NCBI GenBank assembly: GCA_027603065.1 | Contig: JADGJP010000052.1 | Coordinates: 60,284-124,283 of the forward strand | DNA length: 64,000 bases | Reading direction: 5' to 3' | Origin: Geranomyces variabilis | Taxonomy: Eukaryota; Chytridiomycota; Chytridiomycetes; Spizellomycetales; Powellomycetaceae | Part shown: positions 51,752 through 61,732 of the stretch, piece by piece | Position numbering within the stretch: position 1 is the stretch's first letter | Layout of the letters: each line of letters opens with the position of its first letter | Made by a program: the position numbers and the translations under genes | The notes under the pieces: model-generated | Told to the model about the DNA's origin: nothing | Databases searched by the model: none | Seen by the model: the letters and a program-made list of their open reading frames with translations, nothing else

Positions 51752-53650
51752 ATGGGTCACGCATCCTCCCTCCCTGCGAACAGCGTGGCCCATGCCTCGC
51801 CGCAGGCTCCAGACGCATTTTCGCCAGAGGAACTGCAGGTTGCTAAATTTGCGATTATGCGTGTTCCGTCACCAGAGGCTGAATGCCCGAACAGAATCTG
51901 TTGCCCCTTCCAGCGGCGCTGTGCAGCCGCTTCTGTCAGCAGCTATCCGCTCGCCATTCTAGCTCTGTGATGGGGCCTCGGGTACCGGTGCCGCTTTTGA
52001 CGCAAATCCTTTCTGGGCTTCGCCGAGACGCTACAGACCGGGGCGATGGATCTCCCGATTGGTGGACGTATTTGATTCCGGATGCCCCGTCAAGAGCCGA
52101 TGTCGCTGTGGTCTTGAGTGCTGTTGCTGAACTCGCCCAGCGTGAGATGCGGGGACTTGCATCTGAGGACACAGGGCCTCAGAGCGTGCGCATTCAGCGG
52201 ATTGTTGATCAAATGTGGTACGGAATAGGGGCAAGGAATTGCGCCTTGACGACCGTCTCTCTATAATTGTCGTTTCTCTCAGCAAACTCGGGCCTCTGAG
52301 CATAGCTAACTGCCGCTTATGGGCACAATATCACCTGCCGGCTTTGTGGAGACCACTATCGTCTCGTATTTCGCTGCGCTTGAGCGAATTGACACACGCT
52401 AACGAGCCAGCAAACTTCTCGCCCATTAACTATGTTGGCCCGCCGGAGCTGACAACACAAAGTGATATTCTAACAAATGCACTGCTGTGGTTGCTCATTG
52501 CGGCTTTGGGCCCGTCTTTGCAGCCTGCACAAATGTCTCCTCGAGAAACCTCAGACTCTCATGCCACTGCTTCGGAGGTCCTTGAACCAGATCACAAGAT
52601 GCGCGCGTGGGATATGCTGTTTTCAGCAAGACGCGATGTATGCGCAGAAGCACCCCTAAGAATGCGCACAGCTTGTTTAATACTCGCATGTGTCCTTTCG
52701 CTTAGGGCTATAGTGTGTAAGGACATTTTTGAATTGAATGTTTCGAGACGACCATTTAATATCCCCATGCAGAAATCGCTTTGAATACCATACACTGAAA
52801 TGTGAGTGATAATCTACCGTTAAATTCACGGCGCAGCTGCCTTCTGAGCCAAGGACTTTTTAGATCCGAAGCCCACTTTGATCCTGGTCTCTGGTTCATT
52901 TTTGCGGGCTGACGGTGCAGCCGAGCTACTCACAGTCGGCGCGTTTGTGGACTGGTAAGATCTTCCTGCCTTTCTCAACTCACATGATGCCTAATGACCT
53001 CAGCGAAACAATAAGTCCATGGCAGAAAAGCAAATCATTCTGGGGAACAGCTACCTGCACGGTTCTTCGACTTGACGATGTTGTGCACGTGCATCGAACC
53101 GCTAACGCATTGGGACCAACGCAAGGCTATAACACTCAACGCTCAGGCCCCTTACGTGATCACTATGTATATTTCTCGGCCGCGAAAGGCGAACTCGGAT
53201 TTGGTGGAGACGTTGGCCATTTTCTGTACGCAGTTCGTTTCAGCCCCTCCGGCGCTTCTGTTGCTTACGCTGCATTTTAGCTTTTCCACGGACTTTCGAA
53301 CAGCTACGTATGCACCGGCCGTGTGCAATACCGCAGCGGCCACCTTTCCCGCCGGGCCTGCTAGTCACACCGCCGAATCGCCGCCTATCGTCTTTGACGT
53401 GGACGATGTTGAGGTTTTTGGATTAGGTACGGCGGTAGAGTCCAAAGGCCAGGAACTGCCGAACCGAGCACCATTGATGCGTTTGTGGGCAGGGGATGCA
53501 ACGGCATTTTTTAAACAACGATACGGGTGGGAGCTTGACGCTCGAGATGCCGATCGTCGAACCGGTCTTGATGTCAAGGCAGCTGGCGGCACCGAAGCGG
53601 CCAGAAAACTCCTTGAACTTGCTGGTCGGTGTTTGCCGTTTATCGTATGA
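51752..53650 (+). CDS. TLDc-domain protein (Rtc5/MEAK7-like)
   Basis: Eight exons: 51752-51860, 51914-52214, 52283-52637, 52706-52716, 52773-52801, 52864-52954, 53004-53225, 53281-53650; 495 residues. It starts MGHASSLP, a possible N-myristoylation signal, as in Rtc5 and MEAK7. The TLDc domain covers about residues 245-420: WDMLFSARRDGYSVNRFEYH, KPTLILVSGSF, GAFVDCETISPW, FFG-like SFWGTATCTVL, GELGFGGDVGHFLFSTDFR, and the closing VFDVDDVEVFGLG. The fourth exon is only 11 nt; without it the frame breaks and DGYSV is lost. TLDc proteins bind the V-ATPase (yeast Oxr1 and Rtc5 promote its disassembly; MEAK7 binds it at lysosomes). A 70-residue C-terminal extension of unknown role follows the domain. 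Confidence 0.87.
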
Positions 53651-53919
53651 GGGTTACATGCCCGGGCTAACCTCCATTATCTCTATGGTTTGCAGGCAGT
53701 AAGTGGCGTTTGGTCTGCATCCTTGTGTATTTTTTTTTGTCTGAGCGCCTCGCAATTTCAGTTGTCTCCTCGAATGAATAAACGCACTTGCGCAGCTGTC
53801 AAATCACGTGACTGCTGAACAGACCGTGTCCGCCGCAGTCATTTCGCTCGTGCCTTGTTTTTTTCTTTTTTGACATTTACCTCACATTACCTGTAAAGCC
53901 AATATTCCGCGCAAGTACA
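53651..53919. promoter_or_regulatory. intergenic region upstream of NOC2
   Basis: 269 bp with two T-rich tracts (53730-53739 and 53857-53871). No gene is seen. Confidence 0.45.
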
Positions 53920-56342
53920 ATGGGCAAGGCAAAGAAAAGCACAAAGAAGTTCGTTAAGAACAAGCTTAACGACGTCGTCGCGAAGCGGAAGCAATTTCAG
54001 AAGGCCAACAAGCACAGGAAGGGCAAAGCTTCTTTGCCAAATGCCGCAGGCGAAGTTACGGATGGACAACCGGAGGAGCCCTTCTCGGACGCTAGCTCGG
54101 ATGGTGACGTCGATGATGGATTTGACGACGCTGGTCTTGCCGGATCTGAGTCCGAAGATGAAGAAAGCGGCGAGGATGCTGAACAAGGGTTGGATAGCGG
54201 CGACAGCGACTTGGAGAACCTGAGTGATCTGTCTGAGTCTGACTCGAATGAAGAGGATGACCAAACTGCGATGGAGATTGACGGCGACTATACAGGTCGC
54301 TCAGTAAAGCGCGCAGCTAAACGCGATTTGAACAAAGATATCTCAGACCACAAAGCAGAGCTCGAAGAGCTCGCTCAAAAGGACCCGAGCTTCTTCAAGT
54401 TCCTGCAGGAAAACGATCAGGAGCTTCTTGCGTTCACGAAGGAGGAGGAGCAGATTGACACCGATGACGAAGAGGAAGCGCAGAGCCGGGAGGCTGAGGA
54501 GGGCAGTGACGACGATGCGGACAGTGGGGACGGAATGATTCTTGTGACGAAGGAAATGATCGCAAAATGGCGCGCATCTATCACGCAGAACTACAGTCTT
54601 CGTGCGCTTCGAAAGGCCCTTCTCGCTTTTCGTGCTGCTGCCGCCGCTGGCGACCCGGATCAGGAGAGCACATTTACCTACAAGGTGGAAGGCGGCGCCA
54701 TCTTCAACAGCTTGTTGCTACTCTGCGTTCGGCATGCGCCATCCGTCTTTGACTATCATATAGCGGGCGGCGTGATGGAACCAGGAAAAGTCCGGTATGT
54801 AACGCGTTAACACAGCTCTTTCTTTCCTCTGTACTGATGTCCTAAACTGCGATATTCCAGAAAGGGGCTCCCTTCCAACAGTCCGAAATGGAAAAAAATA
54901 CAACCGCTTGTGAAGTCCTTCCTGACGAATTTACTGCGTCTCCTCAAGAGCATGACGGATGCGACTGTCGTCAAATTCGTGCTACGGGAATCTGACGGGT
55001 CAGCCCCATATTTTGCCTGCTTTCCGAAGCTTGGCAAAGATTACGTGAGGCAGATGCTCCATTTCTGGACGTCGCCCGACGAAGAGATTCGGATCGTGTC
55101 ATTCCTTTGCATCCGCAGGCTCGCGGTAGCCTGTCCCACCCCGTATCTCGACCTTACCATCAAAGGGACTTTCCGAGCGTTTGCGGATCAATCGCGTAAC
55201 ACCTCAATTCACACATGGACGGCCATCAATTTTATGATCAACTGCATTGTAGAGCTTGCTGGACTTCACATCCCCACCACTTATCAACACGCGTTCATGT
55301 ACATCCGGCAGATGGCCATGCTCTTGCGCACGGCAATAACCACGAGAACGAAAGACTCGTTTAAAAAGGTCTACAACTGGCAGTTTGTTCATTCGCTGCG
55401 GTTGTGGGCACGCGTGCTCTCTACGTACTGCGACCCCAAAAACCCTTTGGAGTCGGCCGGCGGCGCTGCCCTCCGACCGTTGATCTATCCTCTCGTTCAA
55501 GTCTCTATCGGCGTCATGCGCCTCAAACCTTCCTCCCGCTTTTTCCCCCTCCGTTTCCATTGCGTCAAAGCGCTAGTTCAGCTGATGAAGCACACAAATA
55601 CGTTCATTCCGGTCGCATCTCACCTCTTCGAGATTTTGGAAAGCGCGGAACTCAGAAGCAAAGCCAGGCCTTCTACGCTAAAGGCATTGGACTTTTCCCT
55701 CGCAATCAAGGCACCCAACCAGTATCTTGGTACTCGCACATATCAAGTGGGCGTCGTTGAGCAGGTCGTCTCGCTATTATTTGAATATTACGGCGCGTTC
55801 GCTCTCTCGATATCGTTTCCGGAGCTGGCTGTTCCAGCCGTGCTGCAACTCAAGCGCTATACCAAGCGCTCGAAAAACTTTCAAACTAACAAAGCTATCC
55901 AGCAGCTGGTAGAAAAGGTAAACATTAGGTTGTTTGTATCCAAGTCCTCGATCAGTACTGACCGGAAAGTTCCATGCAGATTGAGCAAAATACCGTGTAC
56001 ATTGAAGCATGCCGGTCAAAAGTGGAATTCAGCCCCAAAGACGAAGCCCGGACTTCCCAATTTTTGATTGGAACAGATCCAAATCTTGCACCGCTTCACA
56101 AATTCAACAATGCCCGGGCCGCGCTACTTGAAAAGGAGCTTGAGCGCCTCCACGCTGACGCAGCGGCGGTAGCCGCGAAAGAAGCCGGCTCGGCCCTTCC
56201 GCCCCGCAAAGCACGATCGTCAGCGGTCCCGACGGAAGACGACGAGGGCGACGATGATGATGATGAGGATGAGGAAGGCGATTTTGTTCTCAGCGATGAT
56301 GATGGAGAGGAGTACGACATGGGCGGCTCAGACGTCGAGTAA
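53920..56342 (+). CDS. NOC2: nucleolar complex protein 2 (Noc2)
   Basis: Three exons: 53920-54794, 54861-55917, 55980-56342; 764 residues, against 749 in human NOC2L. The N-terminus is Lys-rich (MGKAKKSTKKFVKNKL), followed by a long acidic Asp/Glu/Ser region and the helical repeat core with DPSFFKFLQENDQELLAF, then RRLAVACPTPYLDL, FMYIRQMAMLLRTAI, VYNWQFVHSLRLWARVLS and FPLRFHCVKALVQLMK. It ends in another acidic tail. Noc2 pairs with Noc1 in early 90S/pre-60S particles and with Noc3 later, escorting 60S precursors from the nucleolus. The acidic tails suit interaction with basic ribosomal proteins. Confidence 0.96.
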
Positions 56343-57473
56343 CCAGACTTCGTCTCAAACCGCTTGGTCTCCATTGTTTATGCACGACCGTAAATAGATC
56401 CGTCTTATTATCTTTTTAATGAAGTGAACTTAGATCCCTAGCGCATATACATCAACGATGTCTGCATTTCTATGGCGGGAGTGAAAATATGGAAGGACGG
56501 GAGGGCACAATGACAGTGTGGGTGCGGAGGGAAAGGGGAAGACTAACTTGAGTCTTTCCCTGCCGGTCCGACGTCTGTCGCTCGCTCGCGTCTCTCCCAG
56601 AGACGACTAAGTGTCAAACGCAAAGTAGGACCTGCGGACATTGTGAACATTGTTACAAGCAAAAAGAAGAATCAGATCATGTAAGTATTAGGGACTAGCA
56701 ACAAGCGGTGCACACTCCACAAGCAGATGGCATACCAATAGTGCAGAATGCAAGCAAGGAACGACCCTTTGCAGCGGTCGCATGGCATATGAGGTGCAAA
56801 GGGTGAAGAAACACGCCGGGGGGATGCAAAAAAACCCCAGCTTTTATAGCCAAGCGGCGAGACGGCCGCGGCCCTGTGCCCAGAACGCTTGGTGGACTCG
56901 GCCCCAGGTGGCTCGAGCTTGGCAAGATGGGTAGCTAAATGCCCTTGCCCGAGTTGTCAGCCCGCGATGAAGGCTGCTTTTATGTTGTTGTGATAGGCAT
57001 GAAAGAGACCAAAATTGCGATTGTCACTGAAAGACGTCAGCCTGAATGAGTCATGTGGTGCCTGCTGTCGAAAAATCAGGTGCGCATGCCTGATGCCATG
57101 CCCTCCCCCAAGTCTACCTTGCGCGCAATACCCCCTCTTTCTGCCTACCTTTTATGCAAAGACCTTGCCTAATCATCTTGAGAATCAGTATGTCCAAGTC
57201 AGAGTTTGGAGCAACAACACCTCAGCAGCGTGTGATGATACTCCCTATCCCCTCGTCATCTATCATCCCCCCCCGTAATGTCACGTCAAAAAAATGTTAC
57301 CGTTTTGAGGAGTTAAGGTCAGTAGAAAGTTATGTCAAAAAAGGTGTTTTCAAAACACGCGTAATTTGTGATCACTGAAAATGTTGAAATCTTTAAAGGC
57401 CCTTTTTGGAGACTCGCATTTTAAGTGAACTTTGTAGAGACAGTTTTTTTGTGCATGTGCAGTTCAAAGGGAG
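56343..57473. other. gene-poor region after NOC2
   Basis: No supported gene. From here to the right edge the base composition and repeat content change, with no recognisable cellular gene. A short CT/GA-rich block lies at 56520-56600. Confidence 0.5.
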
Positions 57474-57527
57474 TGTGTTGCAAATGCGTGTGTTGCAAAT
57501 GCATGCATTGTTGTGTGTTGCAAATGC
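57474..57527 (+). repeat. short tandem repeats TGTGTTGCAAATGC
   Basis: Three exact 14-bp copies at 57474-57487, 57489-57502 and 57514-57527. Confidence 0.8.
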
Positions 57528-57779
57528 ATGCTTTGTTTTGTATGTGAATTGAAGTTTGCGCAAAATATTTGAAAGCCCTTTCATGCAAGTGCGTGCTTTG
57601 TGCCCACTAGTGCAATGGTAACATTAAATTTGGGAAGGGCAACGGTCCGGCAAGAGCTTGCGCGCTCCTTGCAAGGTGGGTGACATGTAAAACTGCTAAA
57701 GATGTTGCATTATAAAGAAGGCGCTCCACTGCTATGTGAGTGAGGTATATAACTAAGTTATATACAAAATTGCAAAAAA

Positions 57780-57980
57780 GAGCGCCTTATGGCACGCATA
57801 TCCTACCCATAGCAGAGCGCGTTCCCCCGCAGTGTGGGCAACACACAAAATGATAGAAAAGGGAGCCTTATGCCACGCATAGCAAAGTATTCTACCCATA
57901 GCAGAGCGCATTCCCCCGCAGTGTGGGCGACGCACAAAGTGACAGAAAAGGGAGCCTTATGTCACGCATAGCCCACACAA
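57780..57980 (+). repeat. tandem repeat, unit about 82-89 bp
   Basis: Copies begin at about 57780, 57861 and 57950 (the last truncated). Shared blocks include GAGCCTTATG, CACGCATA, TACCCATAGCAGAGCGC and TTCCCCCGCAGTGTGGGC. The copies differ by point changes and a small insertion. It does not code for a recognisable protein. Confidence 0.75.
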
Positions 57981-59197
57981 AATTACAGATTTGCTACAAG
58001 ATATATTCAAAGAGCAAACTACACCAAAAATACACTGAGGAGTTGGCGAAGACTTCCTTCATCCATAAGCAGTTCCCTCCTACATTGTAAAGTGCCGCTC
58101 GCTAGGGGCCCTTTTATAAGTGAAAAGCAGAGGAGTTGAACCTCTCTCATCCTCGGGGCCGTCCCCTCTTATGTGGAAGAGGAACGGGCTGCCCATACTG
58201 CATCTAGGACCGCCTAGATATAGCAGTGCTACGCGCAGCGACAGGCTTGCGCAGCTGCGCAGCAGGCGTAGTAACGGTACCGGTACCTCCACATTACACC
58301 CCCCTCAGGTTCGACTCTATGGGAGCCGAACCTCCTAGAGGTGCGGTACCAGGCCGGGAGGGGCCAAACAGGCGCCGCTCAAGCTACAGGCTTGTTCACT
58401 TACGAGGCGCCCTGTGGGCGGGCATTACCATTGCCCGGGTCGCTTCAGGCGACCAAGCTTGGAGTCTTTTTATGGGTTGCAGTGAGACCCCCACGCACGG
58501 CTCAACTACAGGTCGAGCCCCGTCAGCACAACGGGTGCCGAGGCTTTACGCAGCCAACCGCCTAGACTCACTGGTCATTCCGGGCTGGTTGCCTAAGCCC
58601 TGGAGTTTGCGAGCAACGCTCAGCAGCCCTCCATTGCCCCACCTAAGGTAACTTCGGACCTCACGGCGGTCCCTCGCAGGCGACCGTCCTCCTCGGGCCT
58701 TCCCCCACCGCAGGTACTCCCTGTGGTCCAGGGGCCCGTGGGCGTCTGGGAGTCCTCCCCCGTGGGATCCGCGCGGATCCGCTTGGGAGCTACCAGGCTC
58801 GGTGTGTTGTGTGCCGCGGCGGGCGGTTCCAGGTCGTGTTGTTGAGGAGCGTGTTGTTCCTTGGGTGTTTCTTGAGGTGGCGCTGGGTTCTGTGCCAGAT
58901 CCTTGTGCGCTAGCCAAATGGCAGGGGCCGGGCAGTGCCGTAGCTGTCCCTTTTGCAAGGGCTGCACGGCTGCGACGCGCCGCAGCGTTGAGATGGTGTG
59001 GCCCAGTGCTTGTCGCAGCTGTCCCTTCGTGGCGCATGTTCCACTGCCGCCTGCAGCTGGGGAGTACTTAAAGCGGGCACCCCCCCGCAATGCCCCCCTC
59101 CTCTTCCTTACTCCGCTGTTCTCCTTGCAAGACAACCCCGTGGTCTGCAGAGCTCAACTGACTCATTACTGCACCCAGACTCTACTCGGCCCTCAAC
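57981..59197. other. unassigned GC-rich repeat region
   Basis: GC-rich, with local inverted repeats (for example CGCGGATCCGCG near 58768 and CTAGGACCGCCTAG near 58204). Open frames on both strands are long because of the composition, and none resembles a known family. It may be old transposon sequence. Confidence 0.4.
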
Positions 59198-59569
59198 ATG
59201 CCCTCAGCCGCCTTTTCTGTTACGGCCGTGCCGAACCATTCATTAAACGTCCTTATTCACATGGATGACGGTTTCGCGCTGGAGATGGAGCACCATGGTG
59301 GCATTGTCTGTGGTAAGGTCGGCTCGCCGCGCCGTGTTGCGTTCTTGATCGTTAATGCAGCAGGAGACGTAACGGCCGATGACAACAATCCGACCAACGC
59401 TATTACTTGTACGGCGGTCACGCGTCGATACCGGATCCCTCCTCAGACGGCTGTGACGCGCCGCTGTCCGGGTGCGGTGCTGATTATGGAAGGAACCAAT
59501 TTGCGTGGAAAAACGCCTGAGCCCGGCCCGGCTGGCCCTACGTTGCAGGAATGCCAAAGACTCCTGTAA
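59198..59569 (+). CDS. hypothetical 123-residue frame beside the LTR
   Basis: An ATG frame that starts MPSAAFSVTAVPNHSLNVL and ends with its stop codon overlapping the proposed LTR border at 59565. A ragged but CT-rich leader with TACTTAAAG at about 59063-59071 precedes it. It could be a fragment of another element or chance. No family is recognised. Confidence 0.3.
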   Translation: MPSAAFSVTAVPNHSLNVLIHMDDGFALEMEHHGGIVCGKVGSPRRVAFLIVNAAGDVTADDNNPTNAITCTAVTRRYRIPPQTAVTRRCPGAVLIMEGTNLRGKTPEPGPAGPTLQECQRLL

Positions 59570-59816
59570 CGTGCGTTGGGAAGCACACGTAGAATATTGC
59601 AAAAGGGGAAGAGTCAATAGAGCTTTGTTTTGTTGCTGATGGTCAAAGGATGTATGGGAGGAATCTGAGTTCTCTATTCTCGCGCGAGATGCTCGCCTAT
59701 TTATACATAAAGACTTGGGCCAATTTATCCGTTGAGGCTACTCGGTGACGCGGGGCCATGCAGTCACATGCGGTATTCCGCGATAAGGGCGTCCTAGCGC
59801 GAGGTGATGTTTAACA
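59565..59816 (-). mobile_element. probable LTR of a Ty3/Gypsy element
   Basis: On the minus strand this 252-bp block begins TGTTAAACATCACC and ends CGTTACA, the TG...CA ends usual for LTRs. It has a promoter-like TATAAATAGG (around 59693-59702) with the same orientation as the pol gene to its right. It could be the 3' LTR of that element. Against this, no purine-rich tract on the minus strand precedes it and the second LTR would be outside the window. Confidence 0.45.
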
Positions 59817-60013
59817 AGGGAAGAAAAGAGTGGCGACGAGACTTTGACAGGTGGCGGCGGAGAATCGTCAGCGTCGCGGGCGTCGATGAGTCACGTGTCG
59901 CGTCCGCGATTTCGTTGAAGTCGATATGCATTCCACAACTCCTCCTCCGGGAGAAGCAGGATGTCAAGCGCGCCTCTTCGTGGGGCATCCGTATTAAAGT
60001 GTATTGATCCGTG

Positions 60014-60085
60014 GAGCGACTGGTGCAAAGGTAGCGCGCTCGATTATGAACCGAGAGGGTACAGGTTTGACTCTTGGGTCGCAAA
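60014..60085 (+). pseudogene. tRNA-like relic
   Basis: It keeps a box-A-like TGGTGCAAAGG, a perfect four-pair D stem, a four-pair anticodon stem with loop TTATGAA, and a box-B-like GGTTTGACTCT. The acceptor stem pairs only at positions 3-7, the T stem has a mismatch, and the implied anticodon (ATG) is not used for a normal tRNA. No Pol III T-run follows. It is therefore a decayed tRNA gene or tRNA-derived repeat. Confidence 0.5.
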
Positions 60086-60198
60086 AACCCACGGTAGTGA
60101 AAGAAGTCATTGGAAGAAGTCATCGCATATCCTCTCTGTATAAATGAAATCATTGCAGTTTCCCAGTAATAAACCCATCTTTGCGCTGTATATTCTGT

Positions 60199-60531
60199 CT
60201 ATTTAATTTTGCGTGTTTGCGTACTACAGCGGGCTAGTCGGCTTGGCCGACATGTCCTCTCCCTCTCCGGTAGTGCCCGCCATGCCGCCAGAACATCCAT
60301 CCCGAGGAGTTCTTCCTCATCCCGCCAGGTACTGTCTGCCTCGGCGTAACCCAGCCACTTGACGAAGTACTTGCGGCGGCCGCCTTTCGTCGTCCGCTGC
60401 TGTAGTATTTTCTCGAGGTAGTATTTGACGGTGCCGTCCTCAAACTCCAGTGGCGGTGGTAAGGCATCATTGTCCTGTAGTACGCATGCGCTGAGTTCTA
60501 CATACGGTCGCAGTACTTCGACATGGAACAC
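60199..60531 (-). pseudogene. chromodomain end of the retroelement integrase
   Basis: A 110-codon frame with FHVEVLRPY (end of the GPY/F-type module) and then a chromodomain: KYYLEKILQQRTT, RKYFVKWLGYAEADSTW, RDEEELLG. Chromodomains at the C-terminus of integrase define chromoviruses and steer insertion to heterochromatin. The preceding module (KLHLPL... region, about 60540-60650) is in a different frame, so this piece is cut off from pol. Confidence 0.85.
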
Positions 60532-61732
60532 AGGTAGAGCTTCTTGTGGATCAATGGTAGATGCAGCTTGTAGGCGTTTGGGTGCAGGCCCTTTCCCTTG
60601 ATGACAAATGGTCTGAGCCAGGCCGGCGCCAGTTTACTTGGCTTTGCCTGTAAGTACGGCGTGTAGCACGCTTAGCGTCTTTGGAGGGATGGTTTTCGCA
60701 AGGTAGCTCCTGAGTTCAATGGACGTAAGGTATCTTGGTTCCGGGAAAGTGGTTATTGCCTCTTCCCCCCGTCTCTCCCTCTGGCTCTTTATACATATGG
60801 GTTTCTAATGCTAAGACCTCCAATTATGTCATATGCTCCCCTTTAGTCTTGGCAGCGGCCGCGTGCTTAGTCACGTATCGGCCCCTCTGCGGGGTACCGG
60901 CATGGCTTCCGCATGGCGACGGTGGAGAGTTCTGACAGGCAGGGGTTTGACAGCTGGGGTATCGCGGCGCGTGCGTGCAAGCCTCCCGGAGTGAGGCGCG
61001 ACGGCCTGGACAATAGTGAAGAGAAGGAAGAGGACTTTGCAAAAAAGTTAGCGATGCGTATGACACGGCGCGTCGATCCCCTCTCGACTGAGGAGGACGC
61101 ATTGTCCCGCTTCTAGCAAGAGGGCGGACTTGTGCCTGTTGTGCTGGCGCGCCTGCTTCTCCTGCTACGTACAGATGCGTTCCTGGATCACCTTGGCCAG
61201 GTCTCTGTGTCTGCGGACTATTGCGGCATGGTCCTCCAGTGTGGGTAAACTCATGCGTCGTTTGTCCTCCGGCTCTGTCATTGTGGGGTGGAAGGGTTGC
61301 TCCCGTGCTCGATCTCAAACGGAGACATTGGTTTACCATCGGCATCGGGTACTGGTCGAGGTGACGAGTTCTACAGGAACTCTGTCATTGGTAGGAGGTC
61401 GACCCAGTTCCAGCCGGTCAGTGAAAGGTAGTTCTTGACAATATTCTTGACCGTCTTGATCAGGTTCTCGCACTTCCCGTCGGTCTGTTGATGTCGTGCC
61501 GTGCTGGGTCGGTGTTCCGTGTTGCCGTGGCAAAGGAACACCTGGAAAGTGTCCGCAAGGGCGCGGGGTTCCCTGTCACTAACGACAACTGTCTGTTTAC
61601 CGAACGGGCGGTGGATCTCTTGCTCCCACAGGTACGCGAGTCACTTGGCTGACAGCTCCTGGGTGGTTGGGACGAGGACTTCCCGCAAGCTCAGGTAATC
61701 GACCGCGCAGAGAATGGCATTGTAAAAGTATT
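60532..61732 (-). pseudogene. decayed integrase core of the Ty3/Gypsy element
   Basis: After the pol frame closes at 61691, integrase-like sequence continues in other frames with several stops. Recognisable pieces are FYNAILCAVDYLS, TVVVSDREPR (around the second catalytic Asp), TDGKCENLIKTVKNIV (around the catalytic Glu) and GWNWVDLLPMTEF. At least two frame changes and several nonsense codons separate them, so this copy cannot make a working integrase. Confidence 0.8.

Noticed and set aside
51092-51970. 292-codon plus-strand frame
   Set aside because: It overlaps the last exons of the YTH gene and the first exons of the TLDc gene in a third phase; both real genes explain the region by motif and phase.
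58129-58145. perfect T-arm-like hairpin (minus strand, AGAGG-TTCAACT-CCTCT)
   Set aside because: No matching acceptor stem, D arm or plausible anticodon stem at tRNA spacing, so not called a tRNA.
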